From assembly GCF_026162625.1 (NCBI RefSeq), contig NZ_JAOTBD010000034.1, positions 1-40,644 on the forward strand: a DNA stretch of 40,644 nt, read 5' to 3'. The notes below the pieces were generated by a model. That model saw nothing but the letters and a program-made list of their open reading frames with translations, did no database searches and was not told the origin of the DNA. Below, in pieces: positions 32,428-40,644 of the stretch. The DNA is from Paracoccus beibuensis. Lineage in GTDB: Bacteria; Pseudomonadota; Alphaproteobacteria; Rhodobacterales; Rhodobacteraceae. Each line of letters starts with the position of its first letter. Position 1 is the first letter of the stretch. The translations under genes and the position numbers were made by a program.

Positions 32428-33153
32428 ATGACCTATTGCGTCGGATTGAAGCTGGAAGCCGGGCTGGTGCTGCTGTCGGACACGCGCACCAACGCGGGCC
32501 TCGACAACATCTCGTGCTATCGCAAGATGTTCTTCTTCGAAAACCCCGGCGAACGGATCATCACGATCATGACCGCCGGGTCGCTGTCCGTCACCCAGAC
32601 CACCATCGCCCGCCTCGAGGAGGCGATCGAGGACGAGATGGCGGACGAGAAGACCTCGATCCTGAAGGCACCCACCATGCTGCGGGCGGCCACGATCATC
32701 GGCGATACCCTCAGCCGGACGCGCCGCGACATCGCGGAACAGTGCCGCGACCTCAGGCAGCAGGCTTCGGCCAGCATGATCGTCGCGGGCCAGCGCCGGG
32801 GCGGCGACATGCGCATGTTCCTGATCTATCCCGAAGGCAACTTCATCGAGGCGACGGACGACACGCCCTTCCTGCAGATCGGAGAGCACAAGTACGGCAA
32901 GCCGATCCTTGACCGCGTGGTGACGCCGCAGACCAGCCTTGCGGATGCACAAAAGGCGGTGCTGCTGTCGATGGATTCGACGCTGCGGTCGAACCTGTCG
33001 GTCGGCATGCCGCTGGACCTTGCCGTGATCGGACGCGGCGCCTGCGCCGTCAGCGCCCGCCGCCGCATCCAGGACGGCGATCCCGATTTCGCGCAGATGA
33101 GCGCGGCCTGGTCGGCGGCCTTGCGCGAGAGCTTCGTCAAGGTCACTCTCTGA
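32428..33153 (+). CDS. Anbu, proteasome-like (ancestral beta-subunit) peptidase
   Basis: The product is 241 residues of the bacterial Anbu family. MTYCVGLKLEAGLVLLSDTRTNAGLDNIS shows Thr2 directly after Met as the expected N-terminal nucleophile, the D-T-R-T-N segment and the conserved Lys in YRKMFFF. Later ASMIVAGQRRGGDMRMFLIYPEGNFIEA, KPILDRV and SMDSTLRSNLSVGMPLDLAVI match the family. Anbu forms open-ring or helical assemblies, and its genes normally adjoin ATP-grasp, alpha-E and transglutaminase genes. An upstream in-frame Met would hide the Thr, so 32428 is the start. Confidence 0.92.
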   Translation: MTYCVGLKLEAGLVLLSDTRTNAGLDNISCYRKMFFFENPGERIITIMTAGSLSVTQTTIARLEEAIEDEMADEKTSILKAPTMLRAATIIGDTLSRTRRDIAEQCRDLRQQASASMIVAGQRRGGDMRMFLIYPEGNFIEATDDTPFLQIGEHKYGKPILDRVVTPQTSLADAQKAVLLSMDSTLRSNLSVGMPLDLAVIGRGACAVSARRRIQDGDPDFAQMSAAWSAALRESFVKVTL

Positions 33154-33254
33154 CCGGTTCGGACGGCCTCCCGACCCGGCCCCGGCATCCCATCTGCGTT
33201 GAATGCCATCGGCGCCCGCGCTAATCAGGCCCGACACAGCCCGCCGAGGATCAC

Positions 33255-35525
33255 ATGACCGACAAGACCAGCCGCACCCGCATCACGCCCGAGGAGGCGC
33301 TGGCCTATCACATGGAGCCGCGTCCGGGAAAATACGACATCGTCGCCTCGACCCCCATGACGACGCAGCGCGACCTGTCGCTGGCTTATTCTCCGGGCGT
33401 CGCGGTCCCCGTGCAGGCCATCGCGGACCGCCCCGAGACCGCCTACGACTATACCACCAAGGGCAACATGGTGGCCGTCATCTCGAACGGGACGGCGATC
33501 CTGGGGATGGGAAACCTGGGCGCGCTGGCCTCGAAGCCGGTGATGGAAGGAAAGGCGGTCCTGTTCAAGCGCTTCGCCGACGTGAACGCCATCGACCTGG
33601 AACTGGACACCGAGGACGCGGACGAGTTCATCAATGCCGTCAGACTGATGGGGCCGACCTTTGGCGGCATCAACCTGGAAGACATCAAGGCGCCCGAATG
33701 CTTCATCATCGAGCAGCGCCTGAAAGAGCTGATGGACATCCCGGTCTTTCACGACGACCAGCACGGCACGGCGGTGATCTGCGCGGCGGGCCTGCTCAAT
33801 GCGCTGGAACTGTCGGGCAAGCGGATCGAGGACGTGAGGATCGTCCTAAACGGCGCGGGCGCGGCGGGCATCGCCTGCCTCGAGCTGCTGAAGTCGATGG
33901 GCGCACGGCATGACAATTGCATCATGTGCGACACCAAGGGCGTCATCTATCAGGGCCGGACCGAAGGGATGAACCAGTGGAAGTCCGCCCATGCGGTCGT
34001 GACCGACGCCCGCAGCCTGCAGGACGCGATGAAGGGGGCAGACGTCTTTCTGGGCGTCAGCGCCAAGGGGGCCGTGACGCAGGACATGGTCGCCTCGATG
34101 GCCGACAATCCGGTCATCTTCGCCATGGCGAACCCCGACCCAGAGATCACCCCCGAGGACGCCCATGCCGTCCGCCCCGATGCGATCGTGGCCACCGGGC
34201 GCAGCGACTATCCCAACCAGGTGAACAACGTCCTGGGTTTCCCCTACCTGTTCCGCGGCGCGCTGGACATCCACGCCCGCGCCATCAATGACGAGATGAA
34301 GATCGCCTGCGCCGAGGCGCTGGCCAGGCTGGCGCGCGAAGACGTGCCCGACGAGGTCGCCATCGCCTATGGCCGCAAGCTGCAGTTCGGCCGCGACTAC
34401 ATCATCCCGACGCCCTTCGATCCGCGGCTGATCCATGTCGTGCCGCCCGCCGTGGCGAAGGCAGGGATGGACACGGGCGTCGCGCGCCGCCCGATCATCG
34501 ACATGGAGGGCTATGTCCAGGCGCTGAAGAACCGCATGGACCCGACGGCGGCCATCCTGCAGGGCATCCACGCCCGCGCCCGCCAGGCGCAGGCCCGGAT
34601 GATCTTTGCCGAAGGCGACGACCCGCGCGTGCTGCGCGCCGCCGTCGCCTGGCAGCGCGGCGGCATGGGCCAGGCCCTGGTCGTCGGCCGCGAGGCCGAG
34701 GTCAAGGCCGAGCTTCAGGCGCTTGGTCTGGGCGATGCCTATCGCGAGATCAGCGTCGTCAACGCCGCCAACAGCCGCCACATGGAGGCGTATCACGACT
34801 TCCTCTATCAGCGGCTGCAGCGCAAGGGCGTCGACCGAGAGGACGCGACCAAGCTGGCCAACCGCGACCGCCACATCTTTGCCGCGCTGATGCTGGCCCA
34901 TGGGCACGGCGACGGGCTGGTGACCGGGGCCACGCGCAAGAACGCGCCGGTGCTGGCGCAGATCGGCCGCGTTTTCGACGTGCGCCCGCAGGATGGTGCG
35001 GTGGGCATCACCGCCGTCCTGCACAGCGGCCGGATCGTGCTGATCGGCGACACGCTGGTCCATGAATGGCCCGAGGCCGAGGATCTGGCCGACATCGCCA
35101 CCCGTGGCGCCGCCGTCGCGCGGGGCCTGGGGCTGGACCCGCGCGTGGCCTTCCTGTCGTTTTCGAACTTCGGCTACCCGGTCAGCGAACGGGCAACCAA
35201 GATGGCCGAGGCTGCGAAGGTCCTCGACAGCCGCGGCGTCGATTTCGAATACGAGGGCGAGATGACGGTGGACGTCGCGCTGAACATGGATGCCGCCGCG
35301 CGCTATCCGTTCAGCCGGCTGACGGCGCCCGCCAACGTGCTGGTGGTGCCGGCGCGGCATTCGGCCTCGATTTCGGTCAAGCTGATGCAGGAATTGGCGG
35401 GCGCGACGGTCATCGGTCCGATCCTTACGGGCGTGGCGCGACCGATCCAGATCTGCTCGACCAATTCGACGGTGAACGACATCCTGAACATGGCGGCCAT
35501 CGCGGCGGGCGGTGTGCAAGGCTGA
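33255..35525 (+). CDS. maeB: NADP-dependent malic enzyme, MaeB type with phosphotransacetylase-like domain
   Basis: The product is 756 residues. The malic enzyme half (1 to about 430) has SLAYSPGVAVP, YTTKGNMVAVISNGTAILGMGNLG, FHDDQHGTAVI, GAGAAGIACLEL (NADP site) and MANPDPEITPEDA. The C-terminal ~320 residues form a phosphotransacetylase-like domain (ARMIFAEGDDPRVLRAA, SFSNFGYPVSERATKM, ILTGVARPIQICS), which in MaeB is regulatory, sensing acetyl-CoA. It converts malate to pyruvate with NADPH. It follows the Anbu gene by 101 bases and is probably independent. Confidence 0.96.
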   Translation: MTDKTSRTRITPEEALAYHMEPRPGKYDIVASTPMTTQRDLSLAYSPGVAVPVQAIADRPETAYDYTTKGNMVAVISNGTAILGMGNLGALASKPVMEGKAVLFKRFADVNAIDLELDTEDADEFINAVRLMGPTFGGINLEDIKAPECFIIEQRLKELMDIPVFHDDQHGTAVICAAGLLNALELSGKRIEDVRIVLNGAGAAGIACLELLKSMGARHDNCIMCDTKGVIYQGRTEGMNQWKSAHAVVTDARSLQDAMKGADVFLGVSAKGAVTQDMVASMADNPVIFAMANPDPEITPEDAHAVRPDAIVATGRSDYPNQVNNVLGFPYLFRGALDIHARAINDEMKIACAEALARLAREDVPDEVAIAYGRKLQFGRDYIIPTPFDPRLIHVVPPAVAKAGMDTGVARRPIIDMEGYVQALKNRMDPTAAILQGIHARARQAQARMIFAEGDDPRVLRAAVAWQRGGMGQALVVGREAEVKAELQALGLGDAYREISVVNAANSRHMEAYHDFLYQRLQRKGVDREDATKLANRDRHIFAALMLAHGHGDGLVTGATRKNAPVLAQIGRVFDVRPQDGAVGITAVLHSGRIVLIGDTLVHEWPEAEDLADIATRGAAVARGLGLDPRVAFLSFSNFGYPVSERATKMAEAAKVLDSRGVDFEYEGEMTVDVALNMDAAARYPFSRLTAPANVLVVPARHSASISVKLMQELAGATVIGPILTGVARPIQICSTNSTVNDILNMAAIAAGGVQG

Positions 35526-35569
35526 GGACGCGGGGGATCCGTCCCCGGCACCTCACGGCAGAGAGGGCG

Positions 35570-36445
35570 TCAGGCGTCGCGGTCGAACTGACGCTGCCGG
35601 TCGCGGAAACGAGCGCGGTCGGCGTCGGTGTATTCCGTGGCGCAGCGGTGGCAGCAGACGCCTTCCTCGTATTCCGCGCGGTCCCGATCCTCGGGTGCCA
35701 AGGGACGGCGGCAGGCGTGGCACATGCCGTGGCGGCCCTGCGCCAGGCCGTGGGTCAGGCTGACGCGCTGGTCGAAGACGAAGCATTCGCCCTGCCACGT
35801 GCTGTCGGCCTCTGGGACCTCTTCCAGGTATTTCAGGATACCGCCCTGCAGGTGACAGACGTCATCCACCCCTTGCGAGATCAGGAAGTTCGTCGCCTTT
35901 TCGCAGCGGATGCCGCCGGTGCAGAACATGGCGATGCGCTTGCCCCTGAACCGGTCGGCATTGTCGGCCCACCAGGCGGGAAACTCGCTGAAGCTTTTCG
36001 TGCCCGGATCGATGGCGCCTTGGAAGGTGCCGACCTGCACTTCGTAATCGTTGCGCGTGTCGATCACGGCAACGTCGGGTGCCGCGACCAAGGCGTTCCA
36101 GTCGGCCGCCGCGACATAGCGGCCGACCGCCGCCGTCGGGTCGACATCGGGTTGGCCCATCGTCACGATCTCGCGCTTGAGGCGGACCTTCATGCGGCCG
36201 AAGGGCGGCGTGGTGGCGGCGCTTTCCTTCCAGTCGAGGCCATGGAACCCCGGCCAGGCGCGGATGTGGCCAAGCACCGCCAGGATGCCTTCGCGCGGGC
36301 CGGCGACGGTGCCGTTGATCCCCTCGGGCGCCAGAAGCAGCGTGCCGCAAAGACCACCGGCCCGGCACAGGTCCAGCAGCGGCGCCTGCCGGACAGCAGG
36401 ATCGGGCAGGCGGGCAAAATGGTAAAGGGCGGCGACGGTCAGCAT
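35570..36445 (-). CDS. trhO: tRNA uridine 5-oxyacetic/hydroxylase TrhO (rhodanese family)
   Basis: The product is 291 residues of the UPF0176/YceA family, now known as TrhO, which hydroxylates U34 of some tRNAs. An N-terminal acylphosphatase-like domain (LCGTLLLAPEGINGTVAG, VRLKREIVTMG) is followed by a rhodanese domain with VIDTRNDYEVQVGTFQGAIDP and the catalytic loop CTGGIRCEKA. The C-terminal Cys-rich segment (CHACRRPL, CCHRC) may bind zinc. The start MLTVAALYHFARLPD is typical. It is convergent with maeB. Confidence 0.93.
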   Translation of the reverse strand: MLTVAALYHFARLPDPAVRQAPLLDLCRAGGLCGTLLLAPEGINGTVAGPREGILAVLGHIRAWPGFHGLDWKESAATTPPFGRMKVRLKREIVTMGQPDVDPTAAVGRYVAAADWNALVAAPDVAVIDTRNDYEVQVGTFQGAIDPGTKSFSEFPAWWADNADRFRGKRIAMFCTGGIRCEKATNFLISQGVDDVCHLQGGILKYLEEVPEADSTWQGECFVFDQRVSLTHGLAQGRHGMCHACRRPLAPEDRDRAEYEEGVCCHRCATEYTDADRARFRDRQRQFDRDA

Positions 36446-36483
36446 GGGCGTGCCCTAGCGCGCCCATGCCCGGCCGTGCAAGA

Positions 36484-38082
36484 TCAGAATTCCAGCCCCA
36501 GGGCGAGGCCACCCAGAAGATAGGTCAGCACCGTGATCAGCAGGATGCCGACGACGTTCAGCACCGCCCCGCCCCGCGCCATCTGTGCGATGGTGACGGT
36601 GCCCGTGCCGAAGACGATGGCGTTCGGCGGCGTGCCGACCGGCAGCATGAAGGCGCAGGTCGCCGCCAGCGCCGCCGGGATCAGCAGCGTCATCGCGTCC
36701 GCGCCAATCCCCAGGGCCACGCCGCCGAGGATCGGAATGAAGGTCGCGGCCGTGGCCGTGTTGGACGTGATCTCGGTCAGGAACAGGATGATCGTCACGA
36801 CCGCAGCGACCAGCAGGATCGTCGGCAGCGCGCCGAGGCCCGACACCTGTTCGCCGAACCAGCCGTCCAGACCCGACGCAGCCACGGCCGACGCCAGGCT
36901 GAGCCCGCCGCCGAACAGCAGCAGCACCCCCCAGGGCAAGCCGCGTTCGGCATCCCGCCATTCCAGCACCATCTCTCGGCGTCCGCGGCCGGGCAGCAGG
37001 AACATGACGATCCCCGCGCCGATGGCGATGGCCGTATCGTCGAGACCGCCAAGCCAAGGGACCGCATCTTCGACCCCGGGGATCGAGGCGAGCAGCCCCG
37101 GCACGACCCAGAGGAATGCGGCGCCCAGAAAAACATAGAGGACCATCCGTTCGCCCTGGCCAAGCGGGCCAAGTTCGCGGACCTGGTCCTCGATCATCTG
37201 GCGGCCGCCCGGGATCTCGGGCAGGTCGAAGCGGTACAGGACACGGGTCATTAGCACCCAAGCGATCAGGATGAAGGCGAAGGCCAGCGGCGTGCCGAGG
37301 ATCATCCATTCCAGGAACCCGATGTCTCGTCCCAGTTCGTCCGCGGCATATCCCGCGACGATGGCGTTGGGCGGGCTGCCCAGCAGCGTCCCAAGGCCGC
37401 CCATCGAGGCGGACCAGGCGATCGACAGCACCAGGCAGACGCCGAACGCGCCGATATTCCTGTCGCGCACCACGTCGGTGATGGCGGCTCCACCGCGCAG
37501 CGCATCTTCGGCGGCGGCCCCGTCCTGACGCGATCCGCGCTCGACCACGAGCGACAGGACCGACAGTCCGATAGGCAGCATCATCAGCGTGGTCGCGGTG
37601 TTGGAGACCCACATCGACAGGAAACCCGTGGCAAGCATCATGCCCAGCACGATGCGCCGCGGCGCGACGCCCACCCGGCGCAGCGTCAGCAGGGCGATGC
37701 GCGTGTGCAGGCGCCACTTCTCCATGGCGATGGCGATCAGGAAGCCGCCGAGGAACAGGAACACGATCGAACTGGCATAGGGTGCCGTCGCTTCGCCGAC
37801 GGTGCGGTCGGTCAGCGCGGGGATCAGCACGATGGGCAGCAGCGCCGTAGCCGACAGCGGGATCGCCTCGGTCATCCACCAGACGGCCATCAGCGTGCCG
37901 ATGGCGGCGACGGTTCGCGCATCGGGCGACAGTCCCTCTTGGCCGCCCAGGGCCCACCAGACCAGGGCCGCGAGGACCAGCCCCAGCAGCCGCAGCCCCC
38001 AGATCATCCGGGCCGGGCGCCGCGGATGGTCACTCTCGTCCTGCCCGACAGGGCGTTGCTGATCGTCGTCGATGCCCATCAT
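36484..38082 (-). CDS. SLC13/DASS-family anion:Na+ symporter
   Basis: The product is 532 residues with a hydrophilic N-terminus (about 1-24) and roughly eleven to thirteen membrane segments. Family motifs: WWMTEAIPLSATALLPIVL after the second helix, the SNT substrate/sodium clamp in SMWVSNTATTLMMLPIGLS, a second SNT in TEITSNTATAATFIPIL, and LPVGTPPNAIVFGTG. Known substrates are succinate, other dicarboxylates, tricarboxylates or sulfate; the exact one is not clear. It is divergent from pncA with a 123-base gap. Confidence 0.9.
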   Translation of the reverse strand: MMGIDDDQQRPVGQDESDHPRRPARMIWGLRLLGLVLAALVWWALGGQEGLSPDARTVAAIGTLMAVWWMTEAIPLSATALLPIVLIPALTDRTVGEATAPYASSIVFLFLGGFLIAIAMEKWRLHTRIALLTLRRVGVAPRRIVLGMMLATGFLSMWVSNTATTLMMLPIGLSVLSLVVERGSRQDGAAAEDALRGGAAITDVVRDRNIGAFGVCLVLSIAWSASMGGLGTLLGSPPNAIVAGYAADELGRDIGFLEWMILGTPLAFAFILIAWVLMTRVLYRFDLPEIPGGRQMIEDQVRELGPLGQGERMVLYVFLGAAFLWVVPGLLASIPGVEDAVPWLGGLDDTAIAIGAGIVMFLLPGRGRREMVLEWRDAERGLPWGVLLLFGGGLSLASAVAASGLDGWFGEQVSGLGALPTILLVAAVVTIILFLTEITSNTATAATFIPILGGVALGIGADAMTLLIPAALAATCAFMLPVGTPPNAIVFGTGTVTIAQMARGGAVLNVVGILLITVLTYLLGGLALGLEF

Positions 38083-38205
38083 GTCCTCCGCTTGCTGGGG
38101 CCAAGCCTATGGCGGCAGGGCCATCAGGGCAATTCGCAGCGCGCCTGCGGGTTGCATCCCGGCGCAAGCGGCGCTTCATTGTTCCGGAAATTTTCGGAGA
38201 TCGCC

Positions 38206-38802
38206 ATGAGTTGCGCCCTGATCGTCATCGACATGCAGAATGACTTCTGCCCTGGCGGCGCGCTGGCGGTCGCGGACGGTCATGCCGTCGTCGATCCGAT
38301 CAACGCGATGATGGGCGACTTCGATGCCGTGATCCTGACGCAGGACTGGCACCCCGCAGACCACGCCAGCTTTGCCGACGACCTCGAGGGCGCAGCAGCG
38401 TTCTCGACGGTGCAGATGCCTTACGGGCCGCAGGTGCTGTGGCCCCGCCATTGCGTGATCGGCAGCCAGGGCGCGGCGTTTCATCCTGGGCTGGACGTCT
38501 CGGCCGCCGACCTCGTCCTGCGCAAGGGCTTCCGGGCAAGCATCGACAGCTATTCGGCCTTTTTCGAGAACGACCACCGGACGCCGACGGGGTTGGCCGG
38601 GTATCTGCACGACCGCGGCATCACCGATCTGACATTCGCGGGCCTTGCGCTGGACTTCTGCGTCGCCTGGAGCGCGATGGACGCCGCCCGCCTGGGGTTC
38701 CGCGCGCGGGTCGTCGAGGACGCGTGCCGCGCCATCGACCTGGACGGCAGCCTTGCCGCCGCGCGCCGGGCCATGGCAGATGCCGGGGTCACGCTGGCCT
38801 GA
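38206..38802 (+). CDS. pncA: nicotinamidase
   Basis: PncA deamidates nicotinamide to nicotinate in NAD salvage. The 198-residue product has the triad: Asp in VIDMQNDFCPGGAL (about residue 9), Lys in VLRKGF, and Cys in FAGLALDFCVAWSAMDA. The metal site is in TQDWHPADHASF with a further His later. The start at 38206 fits the family N-terminus. It is followed by pncB 65 bases downstream on the same strand, so they probably form one salvage operon. Confidence 0.95.
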   Translation: MSCALIVIDMQNDFCPGGALAVADGHAVVDPINAMMGDFDAVILTQDWHPADHASFADDLEGAAAFSTVQMPYGPQVLWPRHCVIGSQGAAFHPGLDVSAADLVLRKGFRASIDSYSAFFENDHRTPTGLAGYLHDRGITDLTFAGLALDFCVAWSAMDAARLGFRARVVEDACRAIDLDGSLAAARRAMADAGVTLA

Positions 38803-38867
38803 GGGCGCCCTTGCACGACCCGCACATTCCGGGCACCAAGGGCGAAACATCACGGGGTTCCGCCGAC

Positions 38868-40160
38868 ATGGCCGACATCGCCACGCGCGTCTACAATCAC
38901 AAGTGGAAGATCGACCCGATCGTCAGGTCGCTGATCGACAACGACTTCTACAAGCTGCTGATGTGCCAGTCGGTGTTCCGCAACAGCCCGCAAACCAGCG
39001 TCACCTTCAGCCTGATCAACCGCAGCAAGCAGGTCCGCCTGGCCGAGCTGATCGACGAGGGCGAACTGCGCGAGCAGCTGGACCATGTCCGCGGCCTGTC
39101 GCTGACGCGCGGGGAAAGCACCTGGCTGCGGGGCAACACCTTCTACGGCAAGCGCCAGATGTTCCGTCCCGACTTCATGGAGTTCCTGGAGGGGCTGCGC
39201 CTGCCCGCCTATCATCTGGACCGCCGCGACGGCCAGTTCGAGCTGACCTTCGAGGGCCCCTGGCCCGAGGTCATGCTGTGGGAGGTCCCGGCCCTGTCGA
39301 TCCTGATGGAGCTGCGGTCCCGCGCCGTCCTGAAGGACATGGGCCGGTTCGAGCTGCAGGTTCTCTATGCGCGCGCGATGACCCGGCTCTGGGAAAAGAT
39401 CGAGGCGCTGCGCGCCTTGCCGGACCTGCGCATCGCCGATTTCGGCACCCGGCGCCGGCACAGCTTCCTGTGGCAGGACTGGGCCGTCCAGGCCATGATC
39501 GAGGGGCTGGGAAAGCGATTCACCGGCACCTCGAACTGCCTCATCGCGCAGCGCCGCGACATCGAGGCGATCGGCACCAACGCGCACGAACTTCCCATGG
39601 TCCACGCCGCGCTGGCCGAGGACGATGCCGCGCTGCGCCGCGCGCCCTATGACGTCCTGGCCGACTGGCATGACGAACACGAAGGCAATCTGCGCATCAT
39701 CCTGCCCGACACCTACGGCACCAAGGGTTTCCTGGCCGGCGCGCCGGACTGGCTGGCGGGCTGGACCGGCATCCGCATCGACAGCGGCGATCCTGCCACG
39801 GGCGCCGAAACGGCGATCCGCTGGTGGCAGGACCGGGGCGAGGACCCGCAGAACAAGCTGATCATCTTCTCGGACGGGCTGGACGTCGACCGGATCGTGG
39901 CGCTGCACCGGCAGTTCCATGGCCGCGTCAAGGTCAGCTTCGGCTGGGGCACGCTGCTGACGAACGACTTTCGCGGGCTGGTGCCGGGCGACGGGCTGGC
40001 GCCCTTCAGCCTTGTCTGCAAGGCCATGGCGGCCGACGGTCGCCCGACCGTAAAGCTGTCGGACAACCCGTCCAAGGCGACCGGCCCCGCGGCCGAGATC
40101 GCGCGCTACAAGCGCGTCTTCGACATCGGGCAGCAAGCGACGCAGCCGGTCACAGTCTAG
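38868..40160 (+). CDS. pncB: nicotinate phosphoribosyltransferase
   Basis: PncB makes nicotinate mononucleotide from nicotinate, PRPP and ATP, the step after PncA. The 430-residue product has VRSLIDNDFYKLLMCQSVF near the start, IADFGTRRRHSFLWQ, FTGTSNCLIA, HELPMVHAAL with the phosphorylated His, WTGIRIDSGDP and VKLSDNPSKATGP. The length is normal and the C-terminus RVFDIGQQATQPVTV seems complete. Its stop TAG (40158-40160) lies in the CTAG that directly abuts an insertion sequence end, so the IS entered exactly at the stop without shortening the protein. Confidence 0.95.
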   Translation: MADIATRVYNHKWKIDPIVRSLIDNDFYKLLMCQSVFRNSPQTSVTFSLINRSKQVRLAELIDEGELREQLDHVRGLSLTRGESTWLRGNTFYGKRQMFRPDFMEFLEGLRLPAYHLDRRDGQFELTFEGPWPEVMLWEVPALSILMELRSRAVLKDMGRFELQVLYARAMTRLWEKIEALRALPDLRIADFGTRRRHSFLWQDWAVQAMIEGLGKRFTGTSNCLIAQRRDIEAIGTNAHELPMVHAALAEDDAALRRAPYDVLADWHDEHEGNLRIILPDTYGTKGFLAGAPDWLAGWTGIRIDSGDPATGAETAIRWWQDRGEDPQNKLIIFSDGLDVDRIVALHRQFHGRVKVSFGWGTLLTNDFRGLVPGDGLAPFSLVCKAMAADGRPTVKLSDNPSKATGPAAEIARYKRVFDIGQQATQPVTV

Positions 40161-40644
40161 CAGGCCGCTGAAATATCCGCCGAACGGGACGTGTTTCCCG
40201 TCTTGGCGATCGATGAGGATCATGGTCGGGGTCTTCGGCACTGGAAGGCATGGGTGCCTCATGGGTGCCTGATGCCCGGTCCGGTGATTGCGCCCCCAGC
40301 AACCGAGGCAGCCGGGCCAGGTTGTTGGCCGCCGTTGTCAGGATGAAGCGGGACCTCAGCCGTTCGACACCGCGGCAAACGGTCCTGGCCATGCCGCCGA
40401 TGGCCTTGGCGCGGCCGAAGGGCTCCTCGATCCGCTTCCGGTGCCTGATGGAGAAGGCATAGCCTTGGTGTCGGGTGGTGCGTCCGTCGACTGCCGGATG
40501 CCGCGGCGCAGATCGGCCACGACGCCGGCGGCATCATGGGCCTTGTCAGCTTCCGGGTTGAGCCAGGAGAGTGACGATGCGCCATATCAAGCGCGGCCTT
40601 CCGTTCGGCATGACCGTCGGCCTGGGTCAGGTCACCCTGGACAA
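40161..40644 (-). mobile_element. 3' end of an IS5-type insertion sequence with decayed transposase (cut by window edge)
   Basis: The end repeat CAGGCCGCTGAAA (40161-40173) is the inverse of 112-124. On the minus strand transposase segments read TQADGHAERKAALDMAHRHS, then in another frame DKAHDAAGVVADLRRG, then in a third AVDGRTTRHQGYAFSIRHRK and RIEEPFGRAKAIGGMARTV to NNLARLPRLLGA, the C-terminal part with the catalytic Glu (RIEEPFG). Two frame changes and an internal loss show that this copy is dead. Its orientation is the same as the copy at 1-124. The flanking CTAG fits the IS5-group YTAR target. Confidence 0.75.

Overview
The window is high-GC chromosomal DNA of an alphaproteobacterium of the Rhodobacteraceae, most likely Paracoccus or a close relative. 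This rests on recalled protein similarity (dapD, rlmN, serC-serA, hspQ, the Anbu cluster) and on gene style; I could not run a search. Both edges are cut inside copies of one IS5-type insertion sequence: its 5' end at 1-124 and its 3' end at 40161-40644, in the same orientation.

Left arm (125-8777), host genes: a YaiI-like protein and dapD (lysine/peptidoglycan synthesis), a LOG-family protein, a divergent EamA transporter/MarR pair with a clear operator between them, rlmN, an invasion-associated locus B protein, an asparaginase II, a TauE/SafE permease and serB.

Centre (8778-19569): a 10.8-kb integrated element bounded by a perfect 26-bp direct repeat. It encodes a tyrosine integrase (broken by an apparent one-base frameshift), an excisionase-like protein, a MerR-like regulator, a ribbon-helix-helix regulator, a RES-Xre toxin-antitoxin pair, an HK97-type capsid protein with its prohead protease, an HNH protein, a DUF3987 ATPase and a zinc-finger/Toprim primase. 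There is no terminase, portal, tail or lysis gene, so it looks like a minimal capsid-encoding phage satellite.

Three features of this element stand out. (1) Its attachment core is the 5' half of the serC mRNA leader. Integration cut serC off from its native promoter beside serB, and the element's right end supplies a promoter-like sequence at the same distance from the core. (2) Rejoining the two ends as in the excised circle recreates an ATG overlapping the integrase stop codon (ATGA) and restores a 135-codon frame that heads the replication genes. Excision would therefore fuse merR-xis-int to the replication operon, and integration would disconnect it. (3) A 3x3 array of TGTCAGT-type iterons lies just downstream of the DUF3987 gene and is conserved as DNA rather than as protein.

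Right arm (19570-40160), host genes: serC-serA, which together with serB would have been one divergent serine-synthesis locus before integration; a calcineurin-like phosphatase; creA; hspQ; an RsbW/STAS pair; a thiolase; a peptide-ligase/alpha-E/transglutaminase cluster now separated from its usual partner, the Anbu proteasome-like protease, by an IS3-type transposase remnant and a cpdB-like nucleotidase; maeB; trhO; an SLC13 transporter; and pncA-pncB for NAD salvage. No tRNA, rRNA or CRISPR array was seen.
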